From Elusimicrobiota bacterium (GTDB taxonomy: Bacteria; Elusimicrobiota; Elusimicrobia; UBA1565), in contig JACRDO010000133.1 in assembly GCA_016212885.1 (NCBI GenBank), positions 1 to 64,000 on the forward strand: a stretch of DNA of 64,000 bases, given 5' to 3'. The translations under genes and the position numbers were made by a program. The notes beneath the pieces were generated by a model. That model did no database searches and was not told the DNA's origin. It saw nothing but the letters and a program-made list of their open reading frames with translations. Shown here piece by piece: positions 43,540-51,645 of the stretch. Positions within the stretch are counted from its first letter, which is position 1. Each line of letters begins with the position of its first letter.

Positions 43540-43550
43540 GACCTAGGGCC
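43540..43550. promoter_or_regulatory. Shared 11-bp motif upstream of the SecA-like gene
   Basis: GACCTAGGGCC, identical to 34169-34179 upstream of the giant gene, at a similar distance from the start codon. It is placed between the terminator of the 1163-aa gene and the double palindrome. Candidate regulatory site. Confidence 0.4.
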
Positions 43551-43557
43551 GCCAGAG

Positions 43558-43604
43558 ATAAAAGGCCCAGCCCCCAGGGGGCTTGGCGGCCCATGGGGGC
43601 TGGG
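43558..43604 (-). terminator. Terminator of the 1163-aa protein gene
   Basis: An 11-bp perfect stem, CCCAGCCCCCA (43566-43576) with TGGGGGCTGGG (43594-43604), is followed on the minus strand by a short T-rich run (CCTTTTATC). It lies 26 bases after the stop codon and separates this gene from the SecA-like gene. Confidence 0.7.
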
Positions 43605-43629
43605 ACTACGGGCCTACGACGTTTCGGCG

Positions 43630-46600
43630 CTATTTCTTGAGCTCCGCCCACTCCAGCGCCTGGCTCTCCGGCGCACCCCACCAGACGACGAGCCCCTGCA
43701 CGTTCCTCTCCCGCGCGGAAGGCGCGTCGAAGAGGGCCCGGCAGCTGGCCTTCTGGTACTTATGAGAGCCGTCCGCGAGCAGCTTCGGAGGCACGTCGAG
43801 GCGCACCTGGCTCCAGTCGAGGTCCTTGTTGAGATGGACACCCTTCGCCTGGATGGATTTGCCGAACTCGGCCTTCGCGCTCTTCAGGCGCAGGTAGACC
43901 GGGTCCTTCGGCTGGCGCACCTCGGTCTTGCTCCAGACCGCGAACTGGACGTAGTAATGGAACTTCCCGCCGTCCTCTACCTGGTAGACCACCGCGTCGC
44001 AGCGGACCTTCCCTGCGCTGTCCTTGTAGTAATGGCTGTTCACGACCTTCCCTGTGAGGGTCTTGCCCTGGTGCTCGATGGGCCTGTCCGCGGGCTTGAA
44101 GGACTCGTCGAATTCGGTCCAGGCCATCGTGTTGGAGGAGTCCACCTCCACCCCGGCCGGCGCGTCCGGCCCCTGGTGTCCGCCGGTCGGGTCCTCGACG
44201 ACCTCCGGGTAGATCGTGTCGACGTAGGCTTTGATCTCGTCTCCGACGCGCAGCGAGATCGACACCGCGACGACGCCCGCTTCCCCGCCCAGGCCCTTGG
44301 CCTCGGGCCCGTCGATCGAGTTGAAGGTCTTGGCGCCGCGCTTCTTCAGCCGCTCCTCCACCCGGGCGAGGATGGTGTTGACCTGCTCGCCGCTGTAGCC
44401 GACCAGCGGCAGAAGGTCCTCGGCCACGAGCCGGTTGGGGACCCTGAACTGGGAGCCCTTGCGGTGCTGCGCCACCTGAGCGAAGGAGGCCTTGGCCCCG
44501 GAGCCCTCGAGTCCCTTCTCCACGTCGACGTAGAGGATCCACTTGTCGCTTTCCGTGCGGAGGATGTTCCCTCCGATGATCTTTTGCGACAAGGCCGCCG
44601 ACGCCTCCAGGTAGGGCAGGAGGGCCTGGTTGTTGGAGGCGGCGTTCCATACGATCATGGTCCTGAACGGGTTGTACTCGGCGCCCGGAGCTGGCTTCTC
44701 GTCGTAGAAACGGACCCTGTTGTCGAAGAGATCCTTCCTAAGGGCTTTGTTCAGCGGCCCCGCGATGGGGCCGTCCTGCGTGTAGGCCGGCAGGTTCGGC
44801 GGCCAGCCGCCCACCTGCCCGCCCCCGGTCCCCGTCCCTGTGCCGGTCCCGGTACCCGTGCCTCCGCCTGTCCCCGTCTGCGTCCCTGTGCCGGTCCCCG
44901 TCTGCGTCCCTGTCCCTGTGGTGGGCGGCGGCTCCGGCGGCGCCGGCTCCGCGCCTTCCACCGGCTGCCACATATTGATCTTGACGTTCCACTTCAGGTC
45001 GTACCATTTCCCGTTGACCCGGCCGAGGCTGACCTGGTCCTTGATGTTCGAGACGAGGCCTCCGGTTTTGCGGTTGACGTAAGCCAGCATCTCGGGCTGG
45101 AGCCCGCGCAGGTTCAGATTGGGGTCGTCCAGGCTGCCCTCGATCATCTCCTGCGGCCAGAAGAGCAGGGCGCCCCTGTCCGAGGACTGGCCGGAGACGT
45201 AGTACTTCTGGCCGCCGACATCGACCAGGTTGCCGATGTCCTTGACCTGCTGGGCCCTCTGCCGGAAGAGCCCGTTGACCGTGATGTCCGCGGGCTTGTC
45301 GGTGGGATACTCGATCTTCCCCCCGTCTCCGCCCGCGACGCTGATGACGGTGTCGTTGCCTCTCGCTATCAACTCGAGCTTGTAGCGCTTGCCCTTGGGG
45401 TTGCGGTCGTCCAGGATGAAGGGGTCCTTGCCGACGTAGTCCAGCGCGAATCGCCGGCCGAAGATGTCCGACTCGTCGGTGATGTCGTAGATGCCGACCT
45501 CGGTCTTCAAGGCGCCGGGTTGATTGTCCGAAAGCTTGGAGTTGCGCAGGACGATGGCGATCTTGCGGCCGTCCACGTAGATGACGTTGGGGTCCCCCCA
45601 TTTGCCGAAGAGCTCCGCCACGCCGAAAGGCCGGCCGAGGTTGGCCCCGATCTGGGAGATCCGGCCGCCCGTGCCCCCTCCCGTCGTGTCGACCACGGCC
45701 TGCTCGCGTTCGCCCGCCTCCGACTTCAGCCGCGCCAGCGCGTCCTGGAGCTTCTTGATCTCGGAGGAGAGGAGCTTGACCGCTTCGGCCGAGCTGTCGG
45801 CCAGGAAAGCCTCCAGCCACGCGGCGTGGAGCTCGCCTCCGCCCTGGAGCGGACCCTTCTGCCGGCCCTTGATCGCCTCGGCCTTCGCGCAGCCGTCAAC
45901 CTCCGAGCCGCCCGCCCAGCGGTCCAGGCAACCTACGAGCTTCGCCTCGAACGTCTTCATGGTCTCGCTCTGCGCCCGCACGGCGAAGATGGCGGCGAGG
46001 TCCTCGTTGCTCTCGATCCAATCCGGCGTCTTCTCGCCCGAGCCGAGGCCGTAGTAGAGGAGCGCGGCCGACTCCCAGGCGCCTTTGACCCACGCCTGGA
46101 TGGCGCCCGCTTGCGCAGTCTCGAGCTCCTTCTTCTTTTCGCGGAGCTCCGGGGAAACGAAGGACTTCCCTGCGTGCTCGGCCCAGAGGAAATCATAGAT
46201 TCTCAAGGCCACATCCGACTCATGCCCTTTCAGAAGGTCCCCGAGGCCTTTGGCGAATTTGACGAACTGATCCCCCTTGAGCACCTTCTCCTGGCCCGGA
46301 ACAGGACGTCCCTCGATATCTTCAGGCTTCTTCTGCACGATCGGCGCGGAAGCCTGCGCTTCGCCGCCGAGCGCCTTCTGAACCTCCTCCGCGGAGAGCT
46401 TGTTCCAGATTTGCGGCGCGACCGGGAGCGGCTTGGCGCCCTTGGGCGGATGGAAGCTCCAATCCTTGTTCGCGCCCTTCTGCAGGAAGCTTTGCGATTT
46501 CGCGCTGGGGTCGTTTAAGTCCGGCTTCGTGTAGAGGGCGACCGGGCCGCCCTTCGAGAGAGCGCCTTCCTGGTAATAGTAAGCCTGCCCGTTGATGACG

Positions 46601-47121
46601 CCATTGCGCCACGCCGAGTCCTTCTTGACGCCTGAGGGCTGCCGGAGGTCGTTGCCGCGGGCAGCCGGCGCCTTCACCCTCCGGATGTCGAAGCTCAGGT
46701 CCGTGCCGAGCTCGCGCGCGAACTCCATCGGCGCCGGGTCCGCCCCTTCCGAGATCCAGATGAAGACGGGCTTGCCCGAACGGACATCGATCCGGCTCTT
46801 GGCCGGCCGCTTGCACTCGGAGTCCAGGCAGAGCGGCAGGGTCCCGCTCTTCGGGACAGGGCTGGGTGAATAGAAATCCCTTTGCCGGCTGGGGCCGGCG
46901 AGCGTCACGGCTTTCCTGCCTGTGACGTAATATTGGTACCAGCGCTCCGTCTGCTCCGCGGCCGAAGCGGCCGCAGGGCCTGAGAGCGCGGCCAAGGACG
47001 GCAGGGCCAGCGTGAATAATATTGATACTGCACGACGTCCCGAACATCCGAAATACGTAAGTTCGGGACGTCCAAAACCTACAGACTCTCGATGTTTGGG
47101 ACGAGAGGTCTCGGCGCTCAT
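43630..47121 (-). CDS. Large exported protein of unknown function (1163 aa)
   Basis: The ATG at 47121 has a strong ribosome-binding site (GGAGGGAG, 3-10 bases upstream); an in-frame ATG at 47145 lacks one. A charged 31-residue leader precedes the hydrophobic core of the signal peptide (VSILFTLALPSLAALSGPAAASA). The leader is long because a double palindrome (47034-47103) lies inside it. The mature protein mixes helical stretches (about 290-470) with a beta-rich region (about 480-720; GRKIAIVLRNSKL, VISVAGGDGGKIEYP). A Thr/Gly repeat linker (about 735-765) follows, then a C-terminal domain with more beta strands (RCDAVVYQVEDGGKFHYYVQFA). Two cysteine pairs suggest a periplasmic location. No known domain is recognised. 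Its neighbours on both sides are the other envelope giants. Confidence 0.78.
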   Translation of the reverse strand: MSAETSRPKHRESVGFGRPELTYFGCSGRRAVSILFTLALPSLAALSGPAAASAAEQTERWYQYYVTGRKAVTLAGPSRQRDFYSPSPVPKSGTLPLCLDSECKRPAKSRIDVRSGKPVFIWISEGADPAPMEFARELGTDLSFDIRRVKAPAARGNDLRQPSGVKKDSAWRNGVINGQAYYYQEGALSKGGPVALYTKPDLNDPSAKSQSFLQKGANKDWSFHPPKGAKPLPVAPQIWNKLSAEEVQKALGGEAQASAPIVQKKPEDIEGRPVPGQEKVLKGDQFVKFAKGLGDLLKGHESDVALRIYDFLWAEHAGKSFVSPELREKKKELETAQAGAIQAWVKGAWESAALLYYGLGSGEKTPDWIESNEDLAAIFAVRAQSETMKTFEAKLVGCLDRWAGGSEVDGCAKAEAIKGRQKGPLQGGGELHAAWLEAFLADSSAEAVKLLSSEIKKLQDALARLKSEAGEREQAVVDTTGGGTGGRISQIGANLGRPFGVAELFGKWGDPNVIYVDGRKIAIVLRNSKLSDNQPGALKTEVGIYDITDESDIFGRRFALDYVGKDPFILDDRNPKGKRYKLELIARGNDTVISVAGGDGGKIEYPTDKPADITVNGLFRQRAQQVKDIGNLVDVGGQKYYVSGQSSDRGALLFWPQEMIEGSLDDPNLNLRGLQPEMLAYVNRKTGGLVSNIKDQVSLGRVNGKWYDLKWNVKINMWQPVEGAEPAPPEPPPTTGTGTQTGTGTGTQTGTGGGTGTGTGTGTGTGGGQVGGWPPNLPAYTQDGPIAGPLNKALRKDLFDNRVRFYDEKPAPGAEYNPFRTMIVWNAASNNQALLPYLEASAALSQKIIGGNILRTESDKWILYVDVEKGLEGSGAKASFAQVAQHRKGSQFRVPNRLVAEDLLPLVGYSGEQVNTILARVEERLKKRGAKTFNSIDGPEAKGLGGEAGVVAVSISLRVGDEIKAYVDTIYPEVVEDPTGGHQGPDAPAGVEVDSSNTMAWTEFDESFKPADRPIEHQGKTLTGKVVNSHYYKDSAGKVRCDAVVYQVEDGGKFHYYVQFAVWSKTEVRQPKDPVYLRLKSAKAEFGKSIQAKGVHLNKDLDWSQVRLDVPPKLLADGSHKYQKASCRALFDAPSARERNVQGLVVWWGAPESQALEWAELKK
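44826..44925. repeat. Thr-Gly minisatellite in the 1163-aa protein
   Basis: About 100 bp of 6- and 12-bp units on the coding strand, reading GGxACx, encode (TG)n with interspersed Q and G (TGTGTQTGTGTG). This makes a flexible linker between the beta-rich middle and the C-terminal domain. Such repeats change length by slippage. Confidence 0.8.
47034..47103. repeat. Double palindrome inside the 5' end of the 1163-aa gene
   Basis: GACGTCCCGAAC (47034-47045) pairs perfectly with GTTCGGGACGTC (47061-47072). CGTCCAAAAC (47069-47078) pairs with GTTTGGGACG (47094-47103) with one mismatch. Both loops are 15 bases. Compared with 43453-43522, the stems differ by compensating changes (CCC/GGG versus ATC/GAT) while GACGT, GAAC and the layout are kept. 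Confidence 0.8.
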
Positions 47122-47238
47122 AAGCTCCCTCCGCGGGAAGAACAAATCCTGATTATGGTAGTTTACCAGAGAAGGGCCTAGGAGGCAAGTCCTTCTTGGC
47201 CTATGATGAACATAGGACCAAGGGCCTAGGCATCAAAG
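47122..47238. other. Gap upstream of the 1163-aa gene
   Basis: It holds two direct copies of AGGGCCTAGG (47173-47182 and 47221-47230), related to the 11-bp motif upstream of the giant and SecA-like genes. On the minus strand a weak -10 candidate, CATAAT, lies at about 47151-47156. No -35 match and no gene are visible. Confidence 0.4.
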
Positions 47239-47266
47239 AGCCGGGCGGCCTCTCGGCCGCCCGGCT
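47239..47266 (-). terminator. Terminator after the 879-aa protein gene
   Basis: A 12-bp perfect stem, AGCCGGGCGGCC (47239-47250) with GGCCGCCCGGCT (47255-47266), has a 4-base loop and is followed on the minus strand by CTTTGATG. It lies about 25 bases after the stop codon and ends the 51263-47290 transcription unit. Confidence 0.75.
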
Positions 47267-47289
47267 TCTACGCGCGCGATTGCCAGACG

Positions 47290-49929
47290 CTACTGCGCCT
47301 TCGCGCTGGTTCCCACCTTGTCCGCCGCCTCTTTGGCAGGCTTATAAGCCTCCCCCGCATTCGTGTTGGCGGTCTTGAGCGGCTCGATCGTCTGGTCCTG
47401 CTGCAGAGCCGCGTTGTAGGCCGCCACCTGCGTCTTCAAGTCGCAGGTGGTTGAGCACGGCGTGGTCACGTTGGCCTTCCACAGGTTCAACGCAGCGCCC
47501 AGGATGGGGTTCTCGGACGCGCCGCCCGAGACCTGGAACTGGCCTTTCGTCAGCGCCGCGGCCTCGACGATGGACTTGACCGACGCGCCCGCGGCCCCCT
47601 TGATCATCTCCTCATCCGCGGCTTTCCGCTCGGCTCCCTCCCCGGTTATGATCTTCTTCTCCGTCTGCGTGTTGGCGTACTTGTCATAAGCGTGGATCGC
47701 TTTCCGGGCATCCGCCAGCTCGTCGCGCACGCCGACCGCCATGGTCTGGAGCTTGGTCAAGGCGGTGTATTGCTCCTTCACGTTCGTTTCGACTTCGCCC
47801 AGCACCTTGGTGAAGTTGCTGGCGAGCCACTCGTTCCGGTCGTCTTTGGGCACCGCCGGCGCCTGGCCCGTGCCTCCGTCAGACACCTCCTTCTCCGCGG
47901 TCTTGAGGTAATTGGCGGACGATTTCTGGTTCTTCTCCAGCGCATTGGTCGCGAGGGTTATCCCCTTGTTCTGGTGGACGATCATCTGCTCGACCTCGGC
48001 GACCGGAGCCTTCGTCTCCTCGAGCGCCGCCTTGCCGGCGTCGTAGGCCTTCACCGCCTTGCTGTCGAGTTTGAACTCCGCGCTCGGCTTGGCTTCATTC
48101 TGCTTGAGCCCGTCGCGGGCCTCTACGAACTTGGTCTCCGTTGTCCCGATCTTGCTGTTGACGGTGTCCAACCCGCCTGCTTTCCCCTTCAGCTCGTTCT
48201 GGGCGGCCGCCACGCCGTTGGCAAGATGCCCTCTGGCCTTGGTGAGCTGGTCCCCGGCGTTGGCCATGCTCTTGACGGCTTTCACGTATGCGGCTCTCTT
48301 GGGCTCCAGGACACGGACCGCGGCGCAATAGGCCTCGGATACGTCGGCGGACTTGGGCCCAGTCGCTCCGCCGCACTGCGTCGCGTACGCGGCGCTCAGG
48401 TTCTGGATGGAGTTGAGATCCCCCTGCGCCTTGTCCAGGTTGCCTTTGACTTTGACGAGCCCCGTGCCGATGTTGGCGTGCCCGGTCTGGTTGCTCTCGC
48501 TGGTGTTCCCGGCGTTGTCGACGTTCCCCGGAGAGTGGTCGCTATCGCCGCCGCCCGGAGGCGGGTTCTCGCCGGCCGAGCTGCACGTGCCCCAAAGTAC
48601 GGTGCCGTTGTACAGCTTCCCGTCCTTGTCCAGGAGCCAGGTCTTCCCGTCGATCTTGCCCTTGTCGAAGGTGAAGAGCTTCCCTCCGGGGCTTTGGCAG
48701 GCCAGGATGTTGGCCCCTCCGCTCGTCAGGCTGTCGAACAAGCCGGCCATGGCCTTGCCCATGGGCTCGAAGAGGCCCTTGCCGAGGATGTTCTCGATGG
48801 CGCTCTTGATGACCGTCTCCTCGATCATCTTCTGCCGCTCGAACTCATACCACGCCTTCTTCTTCCACTTCAGGTCCAAGGCCTTCTCCATCTCCATCTT
48901 GGCCTTCAAATAAGCCAGGGACTCGCCGATGTTCTTCTCGCCTCCCCCCTTGGCGTAGCCGGGCGTCTTGGTCTCGTCGCCGGCGCCCGTGGCCCCGCCG
49001 CTGCCCCAAGGCTTTCCGCCCGGGATGGCTTCCCGGGCCGCCTGGTCGAGCGCGCCGGAGGCCGAGCCGCCCTTGTTCATGATGTCGCCCTGCTTGGCTG
49101 CGCCCGCTTTCATGGACTCCGGCCCTCCGCCGCCCGCCAGGGAGCGGGACGCCGCCCCGCGGAAGCTGGGACCGGCCTGGACCCTCTGCAGCGAGCGGGA
49201 GCCCGCGGCCGTATTGGGCACGTTCGAGGCGGAGAGCGCCGGCAAGGTGAAGGATCCGCCCCCTCCCCCGCCGATCGCGCCCAAGCCCCGCAGGCCCGCG
49301 GCGAGCTTCGGGTGCGGCACCGGCAGCGCCGCCTTCTGGGTCGCCTTCGTGGCGCCTTTCTGCGCCGCGGCCAAAGCGTCCTTCCAGGCGGAGCTGTCCC
49401 CCGGCTTGGCCGCAGGCGCCTCGATGGTGGCGGAAAGCTTCTGGGCCGCCCCGGGGCCCATGACCAGGGCGCTCGGGTCCCGGACGTTGAGCGGGGTGAT
49501 GACGTCGCTGCCCTGCCCGAGCAGTCCGCCCGGCGAGAAGCCGCCCGCGCCGGGGTCGTAGATGCTTCCGACGTCGCCGGGGAAGGCGGCGTTGGTGCTG
49601 AAGCCTTTCTGGAGCTGGCCGGCCTGGTCCTCGGGGTTCATGAGGAAATGCTCAGCCAGCGGCGCCATGATGAGGACGGAGAGGCCCGCGGCGATGAAGG
49701 CGAGGTCCTTCTTCCGGAGCGATTTCAGCCGCTCCATGAGCGAGGCGCCGCCGCCGAGGCCCCGCACGCGCAGCATGGGCGAGCTCCCCTTCGGGGCGCT
49801 CCTCAGGAACGACGGCATTCCCTTGCCGGCAGCGGACGGCAGTCCTCCGCCTGCTTTCTTCTCCTCTTTCTGCGGCTGCTGGGCAGATTTGAAAGGCGGC
49901 AGCTGGGGCGACTCATTTTCCGGGTTCAT
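47290..49929 (-). CDS. Bitopic inner-membrane protein, largest member of the scaffold run (879 aa)
   Basis: The start at 49929 has GGGAGGACGT just before the ATG; longer in-frame reading upstream overlaps the previous gene and lacks a site. A cytoplasmic N-terminus with EEKKAGGGLP resembles the KKxERKxGGAL signature of its neighbours. One membrane segment follows near residue 100 (LAFIAAGLSVLIMAPLAEHF). The exported part begins with a Gly/Ala/Ser-rich stretch, then a helical segment (KAKMEMEKALDLKWKKKAWY), a Cys-containing patch, and about 400 residues of Lys/Ala/Asn-rich helices. A CxxxC element (TPCSTTCDLK) lies near the C-terminus. It is co-transcribed with the preceding gene. No known domain is visible; I infer a periplasmic structural role from composition and context. 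Confidence 0.8.
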   Translation of the reverse strand: MNPENESPQLPPFKSAQQPQKEEKKAGGGLPSAAGKGMPSFLRSAPKGSSPMLRVRGLGGGASLMERLKSLRKKDLAFIAAGLSVLIMAPLAEHFLMNPEDQAGQLQKGFSTNAAFPGDVGSIYDPGAGGFSPGGLLGQGSDVITPLNVRDPSALVMGPGAAQKLSATIEAPAAKPGDSSAWKDALAAAQKGATKATQKAALPVPHPKLAAGLRGLGAIGGGGGGSFTLPALSASNVPNTAAGSRSLQRVQAGPSFRGAASRSLAGGGGPESMKAGAAKQGDIMNKGGSASGALDQAAREAIPGGKPWGSGGATGAGDETKTPGYAKGGGEKNIGESLAYLKAKMEMEKALDLKWKKKAWYEFERQKMIEETVIKSAIENILGKGLFEPMGKAMAGLFDSLTSGGANILACQSPGGKLFTFDKGKIDGKTWLLDKDGKLYNGTVLWGTCSSAGENPPPGGGDSDHSPGNVDNAGNTSESNQTGHANIGTGLVKVKGNLDKAQGDLNSIQNLSAAYATQCGGATGPKSADVSEAYCAAVRVLEPKRAAYVKAVKSMANAGDQLTKARGHLANGVAAAQNELKGKAGGLDTVNSKIGTTETKFVEARDGLKQNEAKPSAEFKLDSKAVKAYDAGKAALEETKAPVAEVEQMIVHQNKGITLATNALEKNQKSSANYLKTAEKEVSDGGTGQAPAVPKDDRNEWLASNFTKVLGEVETNVKEQYTALTKLQTMAVGVRDELADARKAIHAYDKYANTQTEKKIITGEGAERKAADEEMIKGAAGASVKSIVEAAALTKGQFQVSGGASENPILGAALNLWKANVTTPCSTTCDLKTQVAAYNAALQQDQTIEPLKTANTNAGEAYKPAKEAADKVGTSAKAQ

Positions 49930-49970
49930 ACGTCCTCCCTGTCGGCTTTTGTCGGTCGAGCCATATCCCG

Positions 49971-51263
49971 TCATTGATCGCACTTCATCAGCACCGGAGC
50001 GTTGTGGCACGCATTGGCTATCAGCTTCACCCTGTCGTTGTAGTCGCGGCAGAACGGCTTCATCTCATTGCCTTTGTCCCTGCATGCCCCCGCCTTGCTC
50101 TTGCTGCATGTCCCGGTGTTGCACATATAGTTCACGTCCTGCGTAAGCACATCCGAAATCCTTTGGATCTCGTACATGTCCTTGCGCATCGTCGGGCCTT
50201 CGCGGTTCATCACGGTCTCGCAGTTCTTCATGTCGTTTTCCAAATTGACGGCCTCGTCGATCAGGGTCTGGGCCTGCGTGTCGCTGGGCGTCACGGGCGA
50301 GGGCGCCTCGCCGAGCTGCGTCGCCGTCAGCAGCTGGCCGCCCGGCGATCCTCCGTCGAAGACGGCCCCGCCCGCGTTGGAGGCGTACTCGGCCGGGCAG
50401 GAGCCCGGGTCGCAGTAGCCCGGGGCAGCTGCGATGCTGTAGGCCCGCCCCTCGGCGAGCTGGTACATCACCGAGCCCGGGCCGCTCCTCTGCAGGCCGG
50501 CGGCGCGGCTTGAGCTCGCGTGGAGGTTCTTCCCCTTCTGCCAGCCCAGCTTGCCCCCGGCCGCGCCCTCGAAAGTGCGGCCGCTCACGACGGGCACTCT
50601 CTCGTTGCCCAAGGTGTTCTTGACCATGTCCAAGCCGGAGTTGGAGGCGCCGACATAGCCGCCGCCGCCCGTGACGCCAAGCGCTTCGGCCGCGCCGCTG
50701 CCGGGGGCGGCCCCCGGCCCGCCCGCGGCGCCCGGCCCGCCGGGGACCACGCCGGCATAGGCGTTCATCAGGCCGCCGCGCAGCTCATCCTCATCGATCA
50801 TGACGCCCTTGTCGTTCTTGATCGAGTCTTCCGGGTTCAGGATGCCGCCGACCGTCTTGCCGCCCTTCTGTCTGATGCTGTCCGCGAGGCCGGCCTTCTC
50901 GGGCTCGCTCTCGAGCAGCTTCTTGTCGCCCTTGATGTACACCAGAGAAGACTGCCTCTCCCCCGTGTTCGACGACATCAGCGCCAACGCGGGGCGGCTG
51001 CGGGCGGAATCCAGGGTCCTGTCCATCTCTCCCTTGCCCGCGCTCTGCCGGACCCGGGCGCCCTGCAGTCCGCCCAGGCCCATGCGCTGCAAACCCACGT
51101 GGAGCCAGGGCAGGCTGAAAAAGCTCCCGGAGGGCGCTATGAAGAGCCCGGCCAGCAGGCCGATCATCGTCAGAATCGCCCACACTCCCTTGCCCCTCTT
51201 CAGGAACAGAAGGAGCGCGGCCAGAATCCCTTTCTTCCTATGCCTCTGCAGAAACTCGCTCAT
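49971..51263 (-). CDS. Bitopic inner-membrane protein of the scaffold run with a Cys-rich C-terminus (430 aa)
   Basis: Start at 51263 (MSEFLQRHRKKG) after GGGGGAAG; an ATG 12 bases upstream is in frame but less well placed. A basic N-terminus and one membrane helix (GVWAILTMIGLLAGLFIAPS) lead into an exported Gly/Ala-rich domain. Residues about 245-290 carry the motif shared by the run, here as MYQLAEGRAYSIAAA and then EYASNAGGAVFDGGSPGG. The C-terminal 100 residues are helical with at least eight cysteines (NCETVM, MCNTGTCSKSKAGAC, FCRDY, ACHNAP, KCDQ), probably disulphide-bonded in the periplasm. First gene after an internal promoter at 51330-51358 and followed closely by the 879-aa gene. 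Confidence 0.8.
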   Translation of the reverse strand: MSEFLQRHRKKGILAALLLFLKRGKGVWAILTMIGLLAGLFIAPSGSFFSLPWLHVGLQRMGLGGLQGARVRQSAGKGEMDRTLDSARSRPALALMSSNTGERQSSLVYIKGDKKLLESEPEKAGLADSIRQKGGKTVGGILNPEDSIKNDKGVMIDEDELRGGLMNAYAGVVPGGPGAAGGPGAAPGSGAAEALGVTGGGGYVGASNSGLDMVKNTLGNERVPVVSGRTFEGAAGGKLGWQKGKNLHASSSRAAGLQRSGPGSVMYQLAEGRAYSIAAAPGYCDPGSCPAEYASNAGGAVFDGGSPGGQLLTATQLGEAPSPVTPSDTQAQTLIDEAVNLENDMKNCETVMNREGPTMRKDMYEIQRISDVLTQDVNYMCNTGTCSKSKAGACRDKGNEMKPFCRDYNDRVKLIANACHNAPVLMKCDQ

Positions 51264-51329
51264 AACTTCCCCCAAGAGACGGCCCGGGGAGCTTCTCGAC
51301 GGAAACGCGCCTTTCGCCTCTCATTAATT

Positions 51330-51358
51330 AGTGTAAAGACGGCCCCTTGAGTTGTCAA
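51330..51358 (-). promoter_or_regulatory. Promoter for the 51263-47290 transcription unit
   Basis: On the minus strand, TTGACA (51358-51353), a 17-base spacer ending CGTCTT, and TACACT (51335-51330). The -35 hexamer, spacer length, spacer end and -10 match the promoter at 59181-59209, so the two units are probably controlled together. Confidence 0.82.
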
Positions 51359-51396
51359 GGGTCCCCGGTCCCATAGCCCTATTTGCGCGCTTGCTA

Positions 51397-51645
51397 TCAA
51401 GGCTTATCCTCCTTGCCGGGCTTGATGAAAAACCCGGCGAAGAACATCGCCCCGACCGCGGCCATCGCCAATATGCATGAGCCGCCCCGCGAGATCAGCC
51501 GGTACGTCAGCCCCGGAACGTGGCCGAAGTCGTTGACGAACCCGGCGAGGAGGGCCGAAGCCAGGACCGCTCCGCCCCAGAGGCCGCAAGCGAGGGCGAC
51601 GTTCACGCGTCGGCACTGCGCGGGGTCCAGGGCCCGGAATCTCAT
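51397..51645 (-). CDS. Small two-TM inner-membrane protein A (82 aa)
   Basis: The start at 51645 (MRFRALDPAQCRRVN) overlaps the stop of the upstream scaffold gene as ATGA, so it is translationally coupled. Two hydrophobic helices (VALACGLWGGAVLASALLAG and CILAMAAVGAMFFAGFF) are separated by a short loop with VPGLTYRLISRGG, and the tail is charged (IKPGKEDKP). Size, topology and position match the small protein at 53211-53426, which also follows a scaffold gene by ATGA, and both have VPGL in the loop. It is probably a dedicated partner of the preceding membrane protein. It is the last gene before the promoter of the next unit. Confidence 0.75.
   Translation of the reverse strand: MRFRALDPAQCRRVNVALACGLWGGAVLASALLAGFVNDFGHVPGLTYRLISRGGSCILAMAAVGAMFFAGFFIKPGKEDKP

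Noticed and set aside
43448-43681. Minus-strand 77-codon frame before the SecA-like gene
   Set aside because: It runs through the terminator and double palindrome, is out of frame with the SecA-like gene and has no ribosome-binding site.
43453-47103. CRISPR array or integron attC sites as explanation of the palindromes
   Set aside because: There are only two sites, no regular repeat-spacer series, no cas or integrase gene, and the ends do not fit the GTTRRRY/RYYYAAC core.
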